Part shown: piece after piece, positions 41,038 to 49,536 of the stretch
How positions within the stretch are numbered: the stretch's first letter is position 1
Layout of the letters: the number at the start of each line of letters is the position of its first letter
Notes under the pieces: model-generated
Seen by the model: only the letters and a program-made list of their open reading frames with translations
Told to the model about the DNA's origin: nothing
Database searches by the model: none
Source of the DNA: Anderseniella sp963698275
GTDB taxonomy: Bacteria > Pseudomonadota > Alphaproteobacteria > Rhizobiales > Aestuariivirgaceae
Direction of reading: 5' to 3'
Assembly: GCA_963698275.1 (NCBI GenBank)
Contig: CAVOQE010000001.1
Coordinates: 310,001 to 374,000 of the forward strand
Length of the DNA stretch: 64,000 bases
Translations under genes and position numbers: made by a program

Positions 41038-41718
41038 TCAACGCGCCAGCAACAGCCGCAGGCGATTACCAACCTTTTCAGCATAGTCGGCCAGGTCGCC
41101 GATCATGATGATCAGGTCGTACCAGAACATGACAGACACAGGCTTCATCTCGTCTTCGCGAGCAAACAGGCTGCGTGCCAGTTCCAGCCCCATCTGGTCG
41201 GTGTCGGATTCAATCCTGTTCAATTGCTCGACCATCTCGATCACGGCATCGGACTCGCGCCCGCGGAAACCGGTTTCCACCAGTTCATCGAGGCGATCGA
41301 TAATTTTTGCCGCGTGATTGCAGGCATCGACACATCGACGTACCAGGTTGAGCAATGGTTCCTGCATGCCCTCGACGACCTCCATCTTACGCTCGACCAG
41401 CAGACCGGCAATGTCTTGCGCGGTATCGGCTATCGAGTCCTGAAGATCGAGAACCTCCAGCAGATCGCGCCGGTCGACCGGCATGAACAGCGACTTGGGA
41501 AGGTGAGCGCGCAGTTCGTTCTTTATGGCATCCGCCTCGTTTTCGAGCTCGAATATCCGCTCCTTTATGGCTTCAACCTTTTTCTGATCGCCCTCGCAAA
41601 GTGCTTCGAAAATATGAGTGACCTGCGCGACGCATTTCTTCACTGTTTTCATATGTTCCTGCATCGGCTTGAACGGCGAGCGTCCGAACAAACTTGCAAA
41701 CGGATTGCTTCCTGCCAT
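41038..41718 (-). CDS. DUF47/PhoU-like Pit accessory protein (copy 2)
   Basis: 226-residue helical TIGR00153/DUF47 protein, the probable regulator of the PiT transporter that follows. Typical text includes FELENEADAIKNELRAHLP, MPVDRRDLLEVLDLQDSIAD and DLIIMIGDLADYAEKVGNRL. Distinct from copy 1, so each PiT has its own partner. Confidence 0.88.
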   Translation of the reverse strand: MAGSNPFASLFGRSPFKPMQEHMKTVKKCVAQVTHIFEALCEGDQKKVEAIKERIFELENEADAIKNELRAHLPKSLFMPVDRRDLLEVLDLQDSIADTAQDIAGLLVERKMEVVEGMQEPLLNLVRRCVDACNHAAKIIDRLDELVETGFRGRESDAVIEMVEQLNRIESDTDQMGLELARSLFAREDEMKPVSVMFWYDLIIMIGDLADYAEKVGNRLRLLLAR

Positions 41719-41808
41719 TGGCTATATCTCCCATTTTTCGGCCGTGCTTCCGGTCGTCGGCAACAATGCCAAAGAGCACTAATCGCCTGACATCAAGATG
41801 AATGAAAA

Positions 41809-42186
41809 CTACTTTTTCTTCCTGGATTTGGATTTGTTTTTCTTTGAGTTGTTTTTGCCTTTGCCGTTCTTCTTTTTGTTTTTCTTCTTATTCTTTTTTT
41901 GTTTTTTCTTGGCTTTTTTTGATTTTCCGGAATTGGTTTTGGCCTTATTCTTGCTCTTTTCGGCCTTGATGCGTTTTGTGTCTTCCGCTGTTGGATTTCC
42001 TGCACCATTCAACAGTGACTGGGCGGCGTTGATCAGGATTGCGGCACGCATTTCACCAATTCCGGGTACGGCCGCCAGTTCGGTTGGCGCCGCGTTGGCA
42101 ATTTCGTCGACGCGTGAAAAGCCCGTCTTGGCACAAGCCTTTGCCAAGGCCGGGCCAATTCCGGTAATTTCGACTATCTCTGGCAT
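41809..42186 (-). CDS. Helix-hairpin-helix protein with extreme lysine-rich tail
   Basis: 125-residue protein. Residues 1-65 carry two helix-hairpin-helix motifs (ITGIGPALAKACAKTG and AAVPGIGEMRAAILINAA), a DNA-binding fold. Residues 70-125 are almost only Lys with Asn, Ser, Gly (KKAKKKQKKNKKKNKKKNGK). AAAGGAT precedes ATG 42186. The opposite strand is open and Phe-rich only because of the Lys codons. Histone-like in character; within a phosphate/polyphosphate island such a tail could bind polyphosphate as well as DNA (inference). Confidence 0.75.
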   Translation of the reverse strand: MPEIVEITGIGPALAKACAKTGFSRVDEIANAAPTELAAVPGIGEMRAAILINAAQSLLNGAGNPTAEDTKRIKAEKSKNKAKTNSGKSKKAKKKQKKNKKKNKKKNGKGKNNSKKNKSKSRKKK

Positions 42187-42566
42187 GTTGCTATCCTTTA
42201 CGAATTCAGCCGCACATGCAGGAAACCAAATGAACTGGTCATTCCATGGAACAGCCGTCCGGCTCCGGCCACGTCCGGGACCGTTGCAGCGTCAGGCCTT
42301 GTGTGCGGAAATCTCCCCGATATTTAGATGGTTTCGAGCCGACCCATTCTTTGAGGGTCTTGCGATGCTGAAACGGTATGCTGCCGGCACGCGTGTTTCC
42401 TTGATGTAGATCAAGCAATGACGAAGGGGCAGTGACAGCCTATGCCAGCATCACGCCCACCTTCCGTCTGAACAGACTTTCAAGGTGTGCGGTTGGGCAG
42501 GTTGCAGGCGGTGTCATCAGTTGGATGGCTGGCGATCAACAGGCACTGTGTTTGCAGAGTCGAAGA
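42187..42566. other. Intergenic region with an Fnr box
   Basis: 380 bases between the HhH-Lys gene start and the Fnr-type gene stop. Apart from the perfect TTGAT-N4-ATCAA site at 42401-42414 I see no gene or other feature. Confidence 0.4.
42401..42414. promoter_or_regulatory. Perfect Fnr box TTGAT-GTAG-ATCAA
   Basis: Exact match to the Fnr consensus, 215 bases upstream of the HhH-Lys gene and immediately downstream of the Fnr-type regulator gene. Confidence 0.6.
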
Positions 42567-43304
42567 TCACATCTCCGATCTGGCAATCCGTCGCAATCTG
42601 TCGAGTTCCCGGATTTCAATGCACTTGGCATTGATGAGCATGATCACGCCATCGATGTCGAGTTTGCTTATGCAGCGGCTGACGGTTTCAAGCGTCAGGC
42701 CCAGGAAGTCGGCAATCTCTTCTCGCGAAAACGGAAAATGCAGCAGCAGGTCATTGGCGCGCCTGGGGGCATGCAAGCAGTGTTCACGCTCTTCGTTCCA
42801 TAACCACACGAGAAACATTGCAACTTTCTCGACAGCATTTTTCCGGCCCAGCGCCGTGAGCCACTGCCGTGCCTCTTCAAGGTCCAACGTGACCCGCTGC
42901 AACAGGTGATGTCCAAGGGTTGGATGGCTTTTGACGATATCGTCGAATTTTTTGCGGTGAAAGCAACACAGTTCCACATCGGTGACACACATTGCATTGT
43001 CGTGACTTTGGGTGGAGAACACATCACCGATGCAATCGGTTTCCGAAAGCAGGCAGACAATCTGCTGACGACCGTCGGGAAGCAATCGGGTCAGCTTGAC
43101 TACACCAGAAGCGATGATGCCGAACAGATTGCTTGTCTCTCCTTGATGTACGATCTCGGTGCCTGCCTTGAAATGGCGATGGGTCATGATGCCGGCAAGT
43201 TCGTCCAGATATAGTCCGCCCAATGCCTGACAAACTGCATGATGGTGGACCGGACAATCAGCACATCGCAAATCCGGCTCTCCAATTGATGCAATAAATG
43301 ACAC
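42567..43304 (-). CDS. Fnr-type oxygen-sensing transcription regulator (FnrL/FnrN-like)
   Basis: 245-residue Crp/Fnr regulator. Cys14, Cys17 and Cys25 (CADCPVHHHAVC) and a further Cys in LLSETDCIGD can hold the oxygen-labile 4Fe-4S cluster. The cAMP-type beta-roll follows, and the recognition helix LTLETVSRCISKL has the E-x2-S-R pattern that reads TTGAT half-sites. It starts at GTG 43304 with GAGGAG nine bases upstream. Several TTGA-N6-TCAA sites lie around this region, one of them upstream of the gene itself. Confidence 0.9.
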   Translation of the reverse strand: MSFIASIGEPDLRCADCPVHHHAVCQALGGLYLDELAGIMTHRHFKAGTEIVHQGETSNLFGIIASGVVKLTRLLPDGRQQIVCLLSETDCIGDVFSTQSHDNAMCVTDVELCCFHRKKFDDIVKSHPTLGHHLLQRVTLDLEEARQWLTALGRKNAVEKVAMFLVWLWNEEREHCLHAPRRANDLLLHFPFSREEIADFLGLTLETVSRCISKLDIDGVIMLINAKCIEIRELDRLRRIARSEM

Positions 43305-43673
43305 CTTGTGCGTCTCCTCTATCGTTCAACAACAGAGCTTAGGTGTTGCCGGCGATGCTCACAAGAAATTATGCCAATTAAAGTTGATGCGTAATGTGCG
43401 ATGTATCTTGTGCCGGTCGGAGGCCAGGAAAATATATCGATTTTCCAAACTGCAAACCAATGAACAGGCCGTGCACGTGCAGATAACCGCATGTCATGCA
43501 GCAGAGCATTGTCGTCTTGACTTATATCAACGTACGGCCGGCCCGATCCACTACAGTCGAGGCTAGATACAATTGTCGCTTCGTTGTTTTCTGCCGGTTT
43601 GCGTCCAGGGAATTCAAACAGGATTGCAGCCAGCAGTGAGCGCCGGTGACCCATCGTTGACGTGTGAAGAAGT
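43305..43673. other. Divergent regulatory region between fnr-like and CorC/CNNM genes
   Basis: 369 bases with no supported gene. The Fnr-like box TTGAC-TTAT-ATCAA at 43517-43530 could serve the fnr-like gene (minus) or the transporter gene (plus). Confidence 0.4.
43517..43530. promoter_or_regulatory. Fnr-like box TTGAC-TTAT-ATCAA
   Basis: One base from perfect symmetry. It lies 213 bases upstream of the fnr-like start and 144 bases upstream of the CNNM-type gene. Confidence 0.5.
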
Positions 43674-45056
43674 ATGCAAGAGATCCTTTTCAAAGCTGCT
43701 GCATACTGGAGCCAGTTCGCTGGATTTTTCTCGGTGGATATGGCGCGCCTGCTCGAGCCGGACATGATCGCGCGCCTGACACTGCAGGTGTTCCTGTTCG
43801 GATGTTCAGCGTTTTTTTCGGGCTCCGAAACGGCGCTGTTTTCGCTGTCACGGTTGGATCTGCAGAAACTGCGCCGCGAGCGGCATCCGAAATCGGAGAC
43901 CCTGCACGCATTGCTCGATGAACCGCGGCGCCTGATCATCTCGATCCTGTGTGGCAATGAACTGGTCAATATCGCGGCCACCATCAACATGGCCGGGATC
44001 CTGTTTGCGCTTTACGGCCCGGAGCGGGCCGGGTGGATCAACGTCATCGTGATGTTCCCGCTGCTGTTGTTGTTCGGAGAAGTCACCCCCAAGACGATTG
44101 CGGTGAACAATCCCATTCGCATCAGCACCAGCCTTGTTGCCACACCGCTGACCCTGTGGAGCCGTCTCATTACGCCGCTCCGGCGTTTAATCCGCCTGGT
44201 CGCAGGTGGCATTACGACGTGGATCGTCGGCGAAGAGCGGGCTCCGGAAAACATCCTGCGGATCGATGAGTTCCGCGCTGTTTTGGAAGATGTTGCCGAC
44301 GAGGGTGTGCTGGATGCAACCGAGCGCGTGCTAATCGACAATCTCCTGGAAGCCGGGGAAACGGAAATTGTCGAGATCATGACACCGAGAACGCGCATTG
44401 ATTTTCTGGATGTCGATACGCCCGTGCCCGAGATGATTGAGCAATTCAAGGTATTTCAGCACCCCCGGGTTCCGGTTTGCCGCGGACGGGCAGACAACTT
44501 TCTCGGGTTTCTGCATGCCGAAGATGTGCTGAAACTGACCATGGACGGTGCCGACTTCAAAGCAATGCTTCCCGACGAGATCATGCATGCACCGGTCGTT
44601 GTGCCACCAACCAAGAATGTCGACGAGATGTTCGATTTCTTCCAGGCAAACAATGCCCGGGCCGCCATTGTGCTGAATGAATTCGGCGGTGTCGAAGGGC
44701 TGATCACGATGCGCGACATCATCAAGTTCATCTTCGGTGAAATTTCCGAGAACATTTCAAGCCAGGACTATTATCAGGAACACGATGAGAACGTCTACGA
44801 AGTTCCAGGCGACATGAAGCTGACGGACTTCAATGACCTGACCAATTTCGGCATCGAGGATCCGCGCATGACGACGATCGGTGGCGTTGTATTCCGGCAT
44901 CTCGACCGTCTGCCGTATGCAAAAGATACAGTGGTGGTCGATGGCTATGCAGCAACGGTTCTGGCCATGGAAGGTCATCGTGTGGCCAGTGTGCGTATCG
45001 CCAAGAATGTTGATTCACCGGAGGCCATCAAGCCTGCGGAAACGGTGGGGGGCTAA
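43674..45056 (+). CDS. CNNM/CorB-type transporter (DUF21-CBS-CorC), copy 1
   Basis: 460-residue membrane protein of the HlyC/CorC family: DUF21/CNNM membrane domain starting FFSGSETALFSLSRLDLQKL, then two CBS domains (MTPRTRIDFLDV and ARAAIVLNEFGGVEGLITM) and a C-terminal transporter-associated domain. Homologues export or exchange Mg2+ and other divalent ions. The next gene, two bases on, is a paralogue, so the products may form a heterodimer. In this context Mg2+ as polyphosphate counter-ion is a reasonable link (inference). Confidence 0.88.
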   Translation: MQEILFKAAAYWSQFAGFFSVDMARLLEPDMIARLTLQVFLFGCSAFFSGSETALFSLSRLDLQKLRRERHPKSETLHALLDEPRRLIISILCGNELVNIAATINMAGILFALYGPERAGWINVIVMFPLLLLFGEVTPKTIAVNNPIRISTSLVATPLTLWSRLITPLRRLIRLVAGGITTWIVGEERAPENILRIDEFRAVLEDVADEGVLDATERVLIDNLLEAGETEIVEIMTPRTRIDFLDVDTPVPEMIEQFKVFQHPRVPVCRGRADNFLGFLHAEDVLKLTMDGADFKAMLPDEIMHAPVVVPPTKNVDEMFDFFQANNARAAIVLNEFGGVEGLITMRDIIKFIFGEISENISSQDYYQEHDENVYEVPGDMKLTDFNDLTNFGIEDPRMTTIGGVVFRHLDRLPYAKDTVVVDGYAATVLAMEGHRVASVRIAKNVDSPEAIKPAETVGG

Positions 45057-45058
45057 TC

Positions 45059-46384
45059 ATGGATCTGCTTCTGGCGGTTTTGCTGATGATTGTGCTGCTG
45101 TTGCTGAAAGGGTTTTTCTCGGGCTCCGAAATCGCATTGGTCAACGCCGACAAGATCAAACTTCGCCACGCTGCCAAGCAGGGCAACCGGGGCGCCGAAC
45201 TGGCAATGAAATTGTTGCAGAAGCCTGAGGTGCTGCTTAGCACGACGCTTGTCGGCACCAACATCTCGACCATCGCGTTGACCACGGTTGGCACATTGCT
45301 GATGCTGGATTGGTTTGGTCCGCGCGGCGAACTTTATGCATTCCTTGCCTTCACGCCGCTGTTTCTGGTGGCCGGCGAAGTGGTGCCAAAGAGTGTCTAC
45401 CAGCAGAAGACGGCGGCACTCACGCCGATCATCATCTTCCCGCTCAGCTGGAGTGCGAAACTGTTCTATCCGGTGATTTTCGTATTCTCGCGGATCGCAC
45501 GCTTCTGCACCCGACTGGTGGGAGCAGGCAACATGGAACAAACCCTGTTCATCACACGCGAGCAGTTCCGCACCCTCGTTGATGTGGCGGAGCAAAGCGC
45601 AGCGCTCAGTGAGACCAACCGCGGCCGTATTCGCCGGGTCATCCGGTTCGCCGATACTACGGTTGCCGAAGCAATGGTTCCAATGGCCCAGGTCATTTCG
45701 ATAGACAGTGAAAAAATCGGCAAGAAGAGCATGCGCACAGCTATCGAACTGGTGCGCAAGCATGGCTTCAATCGTCTGCCTGTATTCGAACAAAACACCT
45801 CCAACATCACCGGCATCATCACCTTGAGTACCTGGGACATGCTGGAGGGTCATTCCAACAGAAAACCGATTTCGGACATGATCAGGCCGGCATTCTACGT
45901 CGCCCCCAATCAGACCATCGACAGTCTGCTGCCAGAGCTTCGCCAACGCGAGGATCACATGGCGGTTGTCGTCAATGAGTTTGGCTCGGCCATCGGCATG
46001 ATTACCATGGAGGACATCATCGAGGAGGTCCTGGGTGAAATAGACGTTGGGTATGATTTTGAGGAGTACCAGCCCAAAAGACGGCACGAGTTCAATGCGA
46101 TTGGAGATGATATATACTTGATGGATGCCAGCGTTTCCATTTCGGAGGCCAATGAAGTACTCGGGGTCCACCTGCCAGCCAGGGAATTTCACACGCTTGC
46201 GGGACTGGTGATGGCGCGGTTGCGGCGAATTCCGTGCGAGGGCGACTATATTGTCGAGCTGGGGTACCGGCTGACTGTTGTTGAGGCAACCGATCGGTCA
46301 ATAGTGAAACTGCGGGTCGAGCCCAATGCTGTTGCCGAGACCGATACTACCACCGATGAAACGGAGGACACACCGGCTGGGTGA
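45059..46384 (+). CDS. CNNM/CorB-type transporter (DUF21-CBS-CorC), copy 2
   Basis: 441-residue paralogue of the preceding gene. It has the same order: KGFFSGSEIALVNADKIKLR in the CNNM domain, two CBS domains (EQNTSNITGIITL and AVVVNEFGSAIGMITMEDII) and a CorC-type C-terminal domain (DIYLMDASVSISEANEVLG). Starts two bases after the stop of copy 1. Followed 91 bases later by ppk2. Confidence 0.88.
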   Translation: MDLLLAVLLMIVLLLLKGFFSGSEIALVNADKIKLRHAAKQGNRGAELAMKLLQKPEVLLSTTLVGTNISTIALTTVGTLLMLDWFGPRGELYAFLAFTPLFLVAGEVVPKSVYQQKTAALTPIIIFPLSWSAKLFYPVIFVFSRIARFCTRLVGAGNMEQTLFITREQFRTLVDVAEQSAALSETNRGRIRRVIRFADTTVAEAMVPMAQVISIDSEKIGKKSMRTAIELVRKHGFNRLPVFEQNTSNITGIITLSTWDMLEGHSNRKPISDMIRPAFYVAPNQTIDSLLPELRQREDHMAVVVNEFGSAIGMITMEDIIEEVLGEIDVGYDFEEYQPKRRHEFNAIGDDIYLMDASVSISEANEVLGVHLPAREFHTLAGLVMARLRRIPCEGDYIVELGYRLTVVEATDRSIVKLRVEPNAVAETDTTTDETEDTPAG

Positions 46385-46475
46385 TGCTGGATGGGGCCAC
46401 GTGCCGCCAATTCCAGCAGCCGGTTGAAGCGATATTGATTTAGCCAGATTTCGGCCCGCCAAGGAGGATGCAAAA

Positions 46476-47390
46476 ATGTCAAAGAAGCACAAACACCAGG
46501 ACAAGGCGGCCAAGCCAAAGGGTGAAAAAGCCGATAAAAATGATAAATCGACACATCAGCAAGCCGAACTCCTGGGGTCGGATATAAAGGTGGACAAGGG
46601 CAAAATTCCCAACAGGCTATACGAGGCCGATCTGGCTGAATTGCAAATCGAGCTGGTCAAGTTACAGGAGTGGGTGAAAGACCAGGGGCTCAAGGTGGTT
46701 GTGCTGTTCGAAGGTCGCGACGCGGCCGGAAAGGGCGGAACCATCAAGCGCATTACCGAACCGTTAAATCCACGTATCTGCCGTGTGGTGGCGCTGGGGA
46801 CCCCGACGGAGCGCGAAAAGGAACAGTGGTATTTTCAGCGTTATGTTGCACATCTGCCGACCGCCGGAGAAATCGTGTTGTTCGACCGCAGCTGGTATAA
46901 TCGTGCCGGGGTCGAACATGTCATGGGGTTCTGCACGGATGCGGAGTACGAGGAATTCATGCGCTCGTGCCCGGAGTTCGAGCGCATGCTGGTGCGGTCG
47001 GGGATCAAGCTCATCAAGTACTGGTTCTCGGTCAGTGATCAAGAACAGGAAAACCGTTTTCAGAGCCGTATTACCAATCCGACGAAACGTTGGAAGTTAA
47101 GCCCCATGGACCTTGAATCCCGGCGGCGCTGGGTCGAGTACTCCAAGGCCAAGGACGCCATGTTCATGCACACCGACATCAAGCAGGCACCGTGGTATGT
47201 GGTCGAAGCGGACATCAAGAAACGCGCCCGCCTGAACTGCATCAGGCACTTCCTCAGTATGATACCCTATGAGGATTTGACTCCCGAACCGATCGAGTTG
47301 CCGCCGCGGGCTGAAGACGTCAGTTATGTGCGTCCGCCCATGGAAGACCAAAACCTGGTCCCGGACAACTACGAGGAGGCAGACAAGTAA
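46476..47390 (+). CDS. ppk2: Polyphosphate kinase 2 (PPK2 class I-type)
   Basis: 304-residue cytoplasmic P-loop kinase that uses polyphosphate to phosphorylate nucleotides (usually GDP or ADP). Walker A is FEGRDAAGKGGTIKR, the lid/Walker B region FDRSWYNRAGVEHVMGFC, and the usual GTPTEREKEQWYFQRYVAHL follows. The N-terminal 30 residues are Lys-rich (KKHKHQDKAAKPKGEKADKN), again basic. AAGGAGG lies upstream. A single PPK2 domain of usual length. It would draw on the polymer made by PPK1 in the same island. Confidence 0.94.
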   Translation: MSKKHKHQDKAAKPKGEKADKNDKSTHQQAELLGSDIKVDKGKIPNRLYEADLAELQIELVKLQEWVKDQGLKVVVLFEGRDAAGKGGTIKRITEPLNPRICRVVALGTPTEREKEQWYFQRYVAHLPTAGEIVLFDRSWYNRAGVEHVMGFCTDAEYEEFMRSCPEFERMLVRSGIKLIKYWFSVSDQEQENRFQSRITNPTKRWKLSPMDLESRRRWVEYSKAKDAMFMHTDIKQAPWYVVEADIKKRARLNCIRHFLSMIPYEDLTPEPIELPPRAEDVSYVRPPMEDQNLVPDNYEEADK

Positions 47391-47495
47391 TTCAACAGGC
47401 GTTGACGGCACAAACCTGCCTGAAGCGGGCAGGGGGGCTTCAACTGGTGCTGTCACATTGATCACATGAGCTTTGGATAACAGGATTTTGCACAA

Positions 47496-47978
47496 ATGTC
47501 GCAGCAGCAGATCGAAGCATTTAGGACCCTTATGCAGCCGGTCATCGAAACTATCGCACAGACCGGTATCACTGCGGACCTTGAAGACAAGCTGAATACC
47601 GCTTTCCCGCCAGGCGCGGAACTGTTTCGCACTGTCGAACTTGCCTGTCATGATGCCATCGACGCGGGCTGGATGTGCAGCCAGGGAGGGCAAGGCCGCC
47701 GCTTCGGGCGGGTCGTCGAACCATCGAGCGATACCCATGATCTCAGTATCGACGTTGTTGATCTCACAGATATCGCCGGACCCCATCACCGTCATCCGAC
47801 GGGAGAGGTCTGCATGGTGATGCCAATCACGAAAGCTGCCAGGTTCGACGGGCATGGGGCAGGCTGGTGTGTGAACCTGCCCGGTACTGCCCATCATCCG
47901 ACGGTGAGCGGTGGTCGTGCGCTGGTGCTTTATCTTCTGCCTGAAGGCAGGATCGAGTTTACGGCTCAGCTTCAGTGA
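47496..47978 (+). CDS. DUF4863 (4-hydroxylaminobenzoate lyase-like) cupin-type protein
   Basis: 160-residue protein of the DUF4863 family, which includes the PnbB-type 4-hydroxylaminobenzoate lyases, with a small cupin-like fold. A possible metal site is GPHHRHPTGEVCMVMP with a later His in PGTAHHPTV. AGGA precedes ATG 47496. No pathway partner is nearby, so the true substrate is open. Confidence 0.7.
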   Translation: MSQQQIEAFRTLMQPVIETIAQTGITADLEDKLNTAFPPGAELFRTVELACHDAIDAGWMCSQGGQGRRFGRVVEPSSDTHDLSIDVVDLTDIAGPHHRHPTGEVCMVMPITKAARFDGHGAGWCVNLPGTAHHPTVSGGRALVLYLLPEGRIEFTAQLQ

Positions 47979-48065
47979 CCCGGCCGCCCTTATATGCCAG
48001 GGCGAACATTACCAGTGTGTGCCCGGTCTGTCAGCCATGCGGCACTGTCGAGCACGTGCGCCTCA

Positions 48066-48791
48066 CTATTCCTGCACTTCAGTATCGAGCGTCTGCAGAT
48101 ATGTGAGCAGGTCGGTCGCTCGCGATTGCGGCAAGAACCGCAGGGAAAGCATGTCAGCACCTGGTACGCCATTTTTGATCTTGTGAAGCGCTTGAGCCGG
48201 TCTGTTTATTGCGACCCAGCCCAGTGCCGGTCTGTCACCAGGTTCTCCTTGAATGTAGGCCTTGCCATCCTTTTGGTGACACGACACACAAGCGCCCTCA
48301 AAGATGTCCCTGCCGCGTTTGGGGGAACCCGTTGCCTTTCCGTCGGAAAGTACTTCTTTAATATCGTGCTGTCCCACGCTTATGAACACCGACAACGCCT
48401 CTACCTGTTGCGGCTCCAATAATTTGACGATTTCCTGGTGCCTGCCGGATCTCAAGATCGCGGTGATTTCCTGAACAGGTTTTCCAACACTGTTGCGAAG
48501 GCTGACAAAAAGCGGAGATGATACCTGTTGGCCCAAATGACCATCGGCCCCGCTATAATCCCAGCCGTGACATGCCACGCACCTCCATGTATCCGCGGCA
48601 GGCACATCTATCTCCTTGGGATAATCCGGATAGAGCTGTGAAGGTGGCTTTCTTTCGCTTTGAAGCCAGTGATTGTCGTAAAGTTTTCCACCAAGGCTGA
48701 TCAGCGAATGTCTGCCAACGTAGTCATCATCAGCAACAGCAGCGGTTGTGAAGAGCAAAAGTGTGCCAACAAAAATGACTATGTGTTTCAT
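48066..48791 (-). CDS. Diheme c-type cytochrome
   Basis: 241-residue exported cytochrome c with two heme motifs, RCVACH near residue 70 and ACVSCH near 168, in two cytochrome domains. Signal peptide MKHIVIFVGTLLLFTTAAVA; ATG 48791 chosen for it. The C-terminal ending RATDLLTYLQTLD is typical of cytochrome c domains. Together with the monoheme cytochrome at 48869 it could form an electron-donor pair. The neighbouring NnrR-like gene suggests use under low oxygen. Confidence 0.84.
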   Translation of the reverse strand: MKHIVIFVGTLLLFTTAAVADDDYVGRHSLISLGGKLYDNHWLQSERKPPSQLYPDYPKEIDVPAADTWRCVACHGWDYSGADGHLGQQVSSPLFVSLRNSVGKPVQEITAILRSGRHQEIVKLLEPQQVEALSVFISVGQHDIKEVLSDGKATGSPKRGRDIFEGACVSCHQKDGKAYIQGEPGDRPALGWVAINRPAQALHKIKNGVPGADMLSLRFLPQSRATDLLTYLQTLDTEVQE

Positions 48792-48868
48792 CAACGTCTC
48801 CAGCCATAAAGGGGTGGTTTGCATGGACTGACCAAACTTGTTGGATGCAGGCATGAAATAGATATCAG

Positions 48869-49345
48869 CTACTTCACCTGAAGGCTGTCTAGATGCAACA
48901 GCAACTCGAGTTCAATCGTGCGGGCAACATACTGATCGTAGTCTCTGCTCAATGATTCACCCCATACAGGCATCTCCCGGCTGCCATGCGCCTCGATCAT
49001 GTTCCTCCCATCGATCATCTCCAGCACGCGAAGAAATGGAAAATGGCCGCCATTATTCTTTACCAGCAAGGTCAGGTTGGGTGGTGGCGTCTTGAGCATG
49101 CGCCACATTGGACCGTTCCCGCGCCCGTTCTCACCATGACAGACCGCGCAAAGCCGGTAGTATTCATCTGCTCCGGAAATCTCGCCCGCCTCCGCAGCAT
49201 TCTCCGGTTCGTAGGTCGTTTCCGTTTCCGCCTCATCCACCGTCGGCGAGGTCATCTTCGTCTCAGCTTCCTGGGCTGCGTGTGTCGGTGAGAACGCCAT
49301 CAAGACCAGGGCGCAGACAGTCACTATGCAAAATTCACGCTTCAT
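48869..49345 (-). CDS. Monoheme c-type cytochrome
   Basis: 158-residue exported cytochrome c, heme motif LCAVCH near residue 70, probable axial Met in SREMPVWGES. Signal peptide MKREFCIVTVCALVLMAF, then an acidic Glu/Thr-rich linker (DEAETETTYEPENAAEAGE). It resembles the cytochrome at 28765 in its DGRNM and REMP-WG motifs. An Fnr box at 49449-49462 lies 104 bases upstream. Confidence 0.84.
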   Translation of the reverse strand: MKREFCIVTVCALVLMAFSPTHAAQEAETKMTSPTVDEAETETTYEPENAAEAGEISGADEYYRLCAVCHGENGRGNGPMWRMLKTPPPNLTLLVKNNGGHFPFLRVLEMIDGRNMIEAHGSREMPVWGESLSRDYDQYVARTIELELLLHLDSLQVK

Positions 49346-49448
49346 CAAATTGTCTTCCTGACCTAACCTGGATATCTCCAATTGAGTGAGTTGATAGTCC
49401 TCACTCTCCAGTCAGTCAGAATATGGCCAGCCAATTCAGATTTTGTCC

Positions 49449-49462
49449 TTGACGTCGATCAA
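49449..49462. promoter_or_regulatory. Fnr-like box TTGAC-GTCG-ATCAA
   Basis: TTGA-N6-TCAA site upstream of the minus-strand cytochrome genes and downstream of the NnrR-like gene stop. Confidence 0.5.
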
Positions 49463-49536
49463 GCCGGCCTCGGCAGCTTCCCTGTTCCTGGCATGCTCCG
49501 GCTGAGACGGCAGGACGCGGAGTTGCAGACTGGCCT

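Noticed and set aside
41798..42409. Plus-strand open frame encoding a very Phe/Leu-rich protein
   Set aside because: It is the complement of the lysine codons of the HhH-Lys gene on the minus strand; it has no domain and the minus-strand gene has a good start and ribosome site.
45053..46192. Minus-strand open frame of about 380 codons under the second CNNM-type gene
   Set aside because: The plus strand carries an unmistakable CNNM-CBS-CorC protein across the same bases; the antisense frame has no recognisable motif.
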